NCBI GenBank assembly: GCA_003139095.1 | Contig: PLHW01000039.1 | Span: forward strand, 1 to 64,000 | Length of the DNA stretch: 64,000 bases | Reading direction: 5' to 3' | Origin: Acidobacteriaceae bacterium | Lineage (GTDB): Bacteria > Acidobacteriota > Terriglobia > Terriglobales > Acidobacteriaceae | Shown: piece by piece, positions 58,937 through 64,000 of the stretch | How the letters are laid out: every line of letters starts with the position of its first letter | Position numbering within the stretch: position 1 is the first letter of the stretch | The notes under the pieces: generated by a model | What the model saw: only the letters and a program-made list of their open reading frames with translations | What the model was told of the DNA's origin: nothing | Database searches by the model: none | Translations under genes and position numbers: made by a program

Positions 58937-58997
58937 CCAATCTGCAATCTGACCTCTGCAATGTCTTTTCCGCCACTTTGTTAGAATCAGTGTTCGC

Positions 58998-59681
58998 ATG
59001 TCTCCCAAATACATCGAGTTCCTCTACCAGATGATCGCGTTCCTGTTCGCCATCAGCGTGCACGAATCCGCGCACGCCTGGACCGCGTCCCGCTGTGGAG
59101 ATCCGACGGCTCGCATGCTCGGCCGCGTCTCGCTCAATCCCATTCGCCACATCGATCTGTTCGGTACGATCATTCTGCCGCTCGTCGCGGCTCTCAGCGG
59201 CATTCCATTGCTCGGATGGGCCAAGCCCACTCCCGTTGATCCACGCAATTTCCGCCATCCTATGCTCGATGACATTCTCACTTCCGTCGCCGGTCCCGTC
59301 AGCAACTTCATCGTCGCCACGGGCGCACTCCTGGTGCTCGGCGGCATCGCGCTTTCCTCTGCTACCGGCCATTCCATCGTCGATGGTTTGCCAGGCGGCC
59401 ACGCGGGCGCGGTGTCTGATTCGGCCTTCACTCCCATCGCCATGCTGTTCTACGAGCTGATGTTGATCAACATCGTCCTCGCCGTTTTCAACCTGATTCC
59501 GGTTCCGCCGCTCGATGGCAGCCATGTGCTCCGCCATTTTCTGCCGGGTCCGGTGCGCATGATATTCGACCGCGTCGGCTTCTTCGCGCTGCTCGCGCTG
59601 GTTTATCTGGGCGGAGGATTGCTCTGGAGCGTGATCCGGCCGGTTATGAACCTCTACCTTTTCATCCTGGGCAAATTCTGA
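58998..59681 (+). CDS. Site-2 protease family M50 membrane metalloprotease
   Basis: FAISVHESAHAWTASRCGD (HExxH), GPVSNFIVA, FNLIPVPPLDGSHVL. Confidence 0.93.
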   Translation: MSPKYIEFLYQMIAFLFAISVHESAHAWTASRCGDPTARMLGRVSLNPIRHIDLFGTIILPLVAALSGIPLLGWAKPTPVDPRNFRHPMLDDILTSVAGPVSNFIVATGALLVLGGIALSSATGHSIVDGLPGGHAGAVSDSAFTPIAMLFYELMLINIVLAVFNLIPVPPLDGSHVLRHFLPGPVRMIFDRVGFFALLALVYLGGGLLWSVIRPVMNLYLFILGKF

Positions 59682-60725
59682 ATGACAACTCCTTCCAATA
59701 AAAAACGCGTGCTCAGCGGAATGCGCTCGACCGGCAAGCTCCACCTTGGCAACTACGTCGGCGCGCTCGAAAACTGGGTCCGCATGCAGAATCAATACGA
59801 CTGCTTCTTCTTCATCGCCGACTGGCACGCTCTCACCACCGACTACGCCGACACGTCGCGCGTCAAAGAAAACTCGGTCGATGTGCTGCTCGACTGGCTT
59901 GCTGCCGGACTCGACCCCGAACGCTGCGTCATGTTCATTCAGTCGCACGTGCCCGCGCACGCGGAGCTGCACCTGCTGCTCTCGATGATCACGCCGCTGG
60001 GCTGGCTCGAGCGCGTGCCTACCTACAAAGAGCAGAAAGAAAACATCAAGGAAAAAGATCTCGGGACCTACGGATTCCTCGGCTATCCCGTGCTGCAATC
60101 GGCCGACATCCTGATCTACAAAGCAGATGTCGTCCCCGTCGGCGAAGACCAGGTTGCGCACGTCGAACTGACTCGCGAAATCGCGCGCCGCTTCAATGGC
60201 TTCTACAGCGGCAAACGCGGCGAGGTCTTCCCCGAGCCCCAATCGCTGCTTACGCCCACGCCCAAGCTTCCCGGCACCGACGGCCGCAAGATGTCGAAGT
60301 CGTACGGCAACGCCATTATGCTCAGCGATCCGGAGCCTGTCGTGCGCCAGAAATTGAAAACTATGGTCACCGATCCCGCGCGCATCCGCCGCACCGATCC
60401 GGGCAATCCTGACCTTTGTCCCGTCGGCGACCTGCACAAAATCTTCAGCAGCGGAGAGACCATGGCGAAGGTCAACGAAGGCTGCCGTTCTGCCGGCATT
60501 GGCTGCATCGAGTGCAAAGGCTGGGCGGCCGACGCGCTCGTGCAGGTCCTCAACCCAATGCAGGAACGCCGCCAAAAATACGCGGACAATCCGCGCCTCG
60601 CGTGGGATATTCTGGAGGCAGGATCCTCGCGGGCCCGCGATGTGGCGGGAGCAACCATGAACGAGGTCCGCGATGCCATGAGCATCTCGCTTGACTACGA
60701 GCCGCCGAAGGGTCCAACAAAGTGA
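59682..60725 (+). CDS. trpS: Tryptophanyl-tRNA synthetase
   Basis: LSGMRSTGKLHLGNYVGALENWV; DGRKMSKSYGNAI. Confidence 0.97.
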   Translation: MTTPSNKKRVLSGMRSTGKLHLGNYVGALENWVRMQNQYDCFFFIADWHALTTDYADTSRVKENSVDVLLDWLAAGLDPERCVMFIQSHVPAHAELHLLLSMITPLGWLERVPTYKEQKENIKEKDLGTYGFLGYPVLQSADILIYKADVVPVGEDQVAHVELTREIARRFNGFYSGKRGEVFPEPQSLLTPTPKLPGTDGRKMSKSYGNAIMLSDPEPVVRQKLKTMVTDPARIRRTDPGNPDLCPVGDLHKIFSSGETMAKVNEGCRSAGIGCIECKGWAADALVQVLNPMQERRQKYADNPRLAWDILEAGSSRARDVAGATMNEVRDAMSISLDYEPPKGPTK

Positions 60726-60735
60726 CGAAAACGAA

Positions 60736-61590
60736 GTGAGCGATTTGTCCCAACCCGTCGAAGCTCCGCGCGCGGCGCAACCGCAAGCTGTGCCAACGCA
60801 CGCGCCGAAGAAAGACAGCGACTTCCCCTTTGCCGTCGATCTGGGACAGATCTATGACGGCCCGCTCGACCTGCTTCTCGATCTCATCCGCAAGCAGGAC
60901 ATCGACATCTACGACATCCCGATCGCGAAGATCACCGCGCAATACCTCTCCTATGTCGAGCGCATCCGCGAATTCGACGTCAACGTCGCCAGCGAGTTCA
61001 TCTACATGGCCGCGGTGCTGATTCACATCAAGTCAAAGATGCTGCTGCCGCGCGATCCGCTGGCTCCAGCGGGCGTTGAGGAAGACCCGCGCAACGAGCT
61101 GGTCAATCGCCTGCTTGAGCATGAGAAGTTCAAGTCCGCGGCGCAAATGCTCCTGCAAAAGCAGCAGATCGAAGACGCCGTTCTCACGAATCCCGCGATC
61201 CGCGAGTTCATGGACGCCGAAGGCACCGAGCCCGAGATTGCCGCTGACATCATCGACCTCGTCAAGACGTTCCAGCAGATCCTCGATCGCGCCCGCTCGC
61301 GTCCCATTCTCGAAGTCGATGAGGAAACCGTAACGGTCGGGCAGATGATCCAGTATCTGCATCGTCACCTCTCGCTCGAAGATCGGCCGATTCGCCTGAA
61401 GCAGATGCTGCGCACCATGCCGTCGCGGCCCGCGCTGGTCTGCATGTTTCTGGCGCTGCTCGAACTCGTGCGCTTGCAGGCAATTCAGGTCCGGCAGGAT
61501 CACGTCTTCGGCGAAGTCCTGGTGCGCAAGCATTCGCACTTCGAAGAGGTGATGACTGAGCAAGCCGCAGTGCGAGATGATTGGAGATGA
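60736..61590 (+). CDS. scpA: Segregation and condensation protein A
   Basis: YDGPLDLLLDLIRKQDIDIYDIPIAKITAQYLSYV...EFIYMAAVLIHIKSKMLLP. GTG 60736. Confidence 0.95.
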   Translation: MSDLSQPVEAPRAAQPQAVPTHAPKKDSDFPFAVDLGQIYDGPLDLLLDLIRKQDIDIYDIPIAKITAQYLSYVERIREFDVNVASEFIYMAAVLIHIKSKMLLPRDPLAPAGVEEDPRNELVNRLLEHEKFKSAAQMLLQKQQIEDAVLTNPAIREFMDAEGTEPEIAADIIDLVKTFQQILDRARSRPILEVDEETVTVGQMIQYLHRHLSLEDRPIRLKQMLRTMPSRPALVCMFLALLELVRLQAIQVRQDHVFGEVLVRKHSHFEEVMTEQAAVRDDWR

Positions 61591-61597
61591 ACAGTTC

Positions 61598-61748
61598 AGG
61601 TTTCAAGGTTTCAAGGTTTCATAGTTTCAATGTTTCAAGGTTATCTCGCGCCGTACCGCATCCCTTGAAGTTTGAAAGCCTGAACCCTTGGAAGTTCGAA
61701 GGTCTGAAAGACTAGTTGAAACCTTGAAACTATGAAACCTTGAAACCT
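61598..61748. repeat. AGGTTTCA octamer arrays forming a 25-nt perfect inverted repeat between scpA and scpB
   Basis: 61606-61630 is the exact reverse complement of 61724-61748. Confidence 0.95.
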
Positions 61749-61750
61749 TT

Positions 61751-62581
61751 ATGCTTAAACCCCAACTCGAAGCCATCATTTACGCGGCTGAAACCCCAAT
61801 CTTGGTCGAGCAGATCATCCCGCTTGTGAAAGAGGCGGTGCTCGCGGAATCGCCGGAGATCGATCCCACGGAAATCCGATCGCGCGTACGCGCCGCGATC
61901 GAAGAGCTGATCGCCGAATACTCTGGGCCGAACCATGGAATCGAGATTCGCCAGGTTGCGGGCGGTTATCGGATGTCCACCAAGCCCGAGCAGCACGATG
62001 TTGTGCGGTCGTTTGCCAAGAGCCTCAAACCGCCATTCCGACTCTCGCTGCCTGCGCTGGAGACGCTGGCTGTGATTGCTTACAAGCAGCCTGTGACGGT
62101 GCCGGAAATCAGCGAGATTCGCGGCGTCGATTCCGGCGGCGTGATAGCCACGCTGCTCGACCGCAAACTCATCACAACCGCGGGCCGCAAAGCGGTCATC
62201 GGACGGCCGATCCTCTATAAAACCAGCAAGGATTTCCTGCTCCGCTTCGGCCTCAAGGACATTCATGAACTTCCCACCATGGAGGAATTCGAGAAGGTAC
62301 TCGCAGAATCGTTCCAGAGCGATCTGCTAATCGGCGAAGCAGCGGCTGCGGAAACATCGTCGGCAGAAACATCGCCTGAATCCGAGTCGGCCGAGCATGG
62401 GCCCGAATCGGCAGAAGGTGAATCTTTGCGAGAGCAGGATCTCGCTGACCAAACCATTGAGAACTCCGCGTCAGGTACGGAATCCTCGTCCGAATCTTCG
62501 CCGTCTTCCACGCAAGCTTCGTCGGAATCAGCGGAACTCACCGAACACGCCGAGACTGCCGCTAGCAGTCAGCAGGAATAG
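61751..62581 (+). CDS. scpB: Segregation and condensation protein B
   Basis: LEAIIYAAETPI...ETLAVIAYKQPVTVPEISEIRGVDSGGVIATLLDRKLI; long acidic Ser/Glu-rich tail. Confidence 0.94.
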   Translation: MLKPQLEAIIYAAETPILVEQIIPLVKEAVLAESPEIDPTEIRSRVRAAIEELIAEYSGPNHGIEIRQVAGGYRMSTKPEQHDVVRSFAKSLKPPFRLSLPALETLAVIAYKQPVTVPEISEIRGVDSGGVIATLLDRKLITTAGRKAVIGRPILYKTSKDFLLRFGLKDIHELPTMEEFEKVLAESFQSDLLIGEAAAAETSSAETSPESESAEHGPESAEGESLREQDLADQTIENSASGTESSSESSPSSTQASSESAELTEHAETAASSQQE

Positions 62582-62583
62582 CA

Positions 62584-63477
62584 ATGCCCGCGGAACGTCT
62601 GCAAAAGATCATCGCCGCTGCTGGAGTCGCTTCACGCCGTAAGGCTGAGGAACTGATCACCTCGGGTCGAGTGATGGTCAATGGACAGCCTGTGACGGAA
62701 CTCGGCAGCAAAGCGGATCCAGAGCAGGATCACATTCGCGTTGACGGGAAACTTCTGCATGCGCCGGAACGTTTCTCGTACATCGTGCTCAACAAGCCGA
62801 AAGGTTACGTAACAACTGTCAGCGATCCTGAGCATCGTCCAACGGTGATGGATCTGGTCAAGAGCGTGAAAGGGCGCGTTTATCCAATCGGTCGACTGGA
62901 CTGGGCGAGCGAAGGATTGTTGCTGCTTACGAACGATGGCGCGCTGGCGAATGCCCTGATGAAAGCCGCATCTCACGTGCCGAAGACTTATGTCGTCAAA
63001 GTTGCGGGCGTTCCCGACGAGACGAAGCTCGACAAATTGCGACGCGGAATTTCCATCGCGGAAAAAGGTGGAAGACGCGTTCGCACCGCGCCTGCACAGA
63101 TCAAGCTGATTCGCGAAGGCGACAATCCTTGGCTCGAAGTGATCATCATTGAAGGCCGCAATCGCCAGGTCCGAAAAATGTTCGAAGAGGTCGGACATCA
63201 CGTGGAAAAAATTCGCCGCGTGCAGTACGGTCCGTTGAAGCTGGACGTTCCGCCCGGAGAATTCCGCAGTCTGACGCTGGAAGAAGTCGCCAAACTAAAA
63301 TCTGCCGCATCCGGATCGAAAAACGTCGCACCCAGCGCGAAGGCCGCCGCGGCCAGATCGGAGTTCGCCCCCTCCCGATCAAAGCCCGCCGCGTCCGGAT
63401 CGAAATTCTTCCCACCACGATCAAAATCGGTTAAGCCGCAGCGCATCAAGCCGCAGCGCCGGAACTCCCGACCGTAG
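62584..63477 (+). CDS. rluB: 23S rRNA pseudouridine synthase, RluB family
   Basis: ERLQKIIAAAGVASRRKAEELITSGRVMVNG; VYPIGRLDWASEGLLLLTNDG; EGRNRQVRKMFEEVGH; basic Ser/Lys-rich tail. Confidence 0.93.
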   Translation: MPAERLQKIIAAAGVASRRKAEELITSGRVMVNGQPVTELGSKADPEQDHIRVDGKLLHAPERFSYIVLNKPKGYVTTVSDPEHRPTVMDLVKSVKGRVYPIGRLDWASEGLLLLTNDGALANALMKAASHVPKTYVVKVAGVPDETKLDKLRRGISIAEKGGRRVRTAPAQIKLIREGDNPWLEVIIIEGRNRQVRKMFEEVGHHVEKIRRVQYGPLKLDVPPGEFRSLTLEEVAKLKSAASGSKNVAPSAKAAAARSEFAPSRSKPAASGSKFFPPRSKSVKPQRIKPQRRNSRP

Positions 63478-63545
63478 CGCCGTCCGGCCCGCGCGCCGTC
63501 ATCATCGGCGCCGTCTTTCCGTGTGCCGCGTGGTAATCGGGTTTG

Positions 63546-63629
63546 ACTCTTGCTTCTGGAACCTGAACTCTCACTTCTACAATCTGAGCTCTTACTTCTG
63601 CAACCTGACCTCTGACCTCTGCAATCTTC
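63546..63629 (+). repeat. 21-bp tandem repeat x4 (12 degenerate heptamers)
   Basis: actcttgcttctggaacctga / actctcacttctacaatctga / gctcttacttctgcaacctga / cctctgacctctgcaatcttc. Confidence 0.92.
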
Positions 63630-64000
63630 TACCGCCTGTCCTCTGGAATCATCGGGAGGCGCGCTGCTCCATACAAACCCGCGTCGCTGCCCAGCAGCGC
63701 GCGGGTGATGATTGTCTTGTGGCCGGATCGCGCTTCGACCTGCGAAGAGGCTCCCTGACCGCTGGCGAGCGAATCGGGAGGCGCGGTTGCGGCATACACC
63801 ATGGAGCGCCAACGCAGTTCTTCAAAGATGGAGGGCGCGAAAGCTTCCCAGGCGCTCGAAACTCCGCCGCCGATCACGTAAATCGGCAGGTTCAGCGAGT
63901 TCACGAGCGTTGAGAGCACGATGCCGAGGCAGCGGCCGGCGCGGCGGAAGATGCGGCGCGCGTCTTCGTCGCCCTGAATGGCGAGGTTGTAGAGCGACTT
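63629..64000 (-). CDS. ROK-family glucokinase, C-terminal part (runs off right edge)
   Basis: KSLYNLAIQGDEDARRIFRRAGRCLGIVLSTLVNSLNLPIYVIGGGVSSAWEAFAPSIFEELR...ALLGSDAGLYGAARLP, open to the window edge. Confidence 0.85.
   Translation of the reverse strand, partial: KSLYNLAIQGDEDARRIFRRAGRCLGIVLSTLVNSLNLPIYVIGGGVSSAWEAFAPSIFEELRWRSMVYAATAPPDSLASGQGASSQVEARSGHKTIITRALLGSDAGLYGAARLPMIPEDRR

Noticed and set aside
57412-60575. Long minus-strand ORFs (458 aa and 645 aa) opposite the CpaE-like, M50 and trpS genes
   Set aside because: They span several well-supported plus-strand genes and a noncoding repeat; no recognisable domain.
63546-63629. Regular direct repeats as a CRISPR array
   Set aside because: Contiguous degenerate 21-bp units without unique spacers and no cas genes in the window.

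Overview
High-GC chromosomal window, probably from an Acidobacteriota (inference from gene content and order). No rRNA, tRNA, CRISPR array or transposase was recognised. From left to right: (1) a housekeeping block with a YycJ-type MBL hydrolase, tgt, yajC-secD-secF, tonB, exbB, two exbD genes, a TPR lipoprotein, and accC plus a biotin carrier; (2) a ~24 kb flagellar regulatory, basal-body, hook and export cluster, running from two sigma-54 activators and a histidine kinase through flgBC, fliEFGHIJK, flgDE, fliLNOPQR, flhBA, fliA, fliM and a second FliN/FliY-type protein; (3) an HlyD/ABC-2 exporter with a TetR regulator; (4) a compact low-potential redox island: corrinoid protein, non-pyrrolysine MttB-like methyltransferase, acyl-CoA dehydrogenase, flavin reductase, a complete split-gene F420 set (cofG-cofD-cofC-cofE-cofH) and a 2-oxoacid:ferredoxin oxidoreductase (korDABC); (5) an MFS exporter, PilZ protein, CpaE-like ATPase, M50 protease, trpS, scpA-scpB, an RluB-type synthase and the end of a ROK glucokinase. 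The strongest leads are the redox island, whose two operons each carry a CRP-like palindrome upstream; a recurrent class of 7-8 bp periodic intergenic repeats, one of which sits in frame inside tgt together with a second dispersed element; a sigma-54 activator lacking a DNA-binding domain next to sigma-54-like promoter motifs in the flagellar cluster; and a structured, attenuator-like leader upstream of a conserved Cys/His protein at the left edge. All calls come from reading the sequence; no database search or folding program was run.
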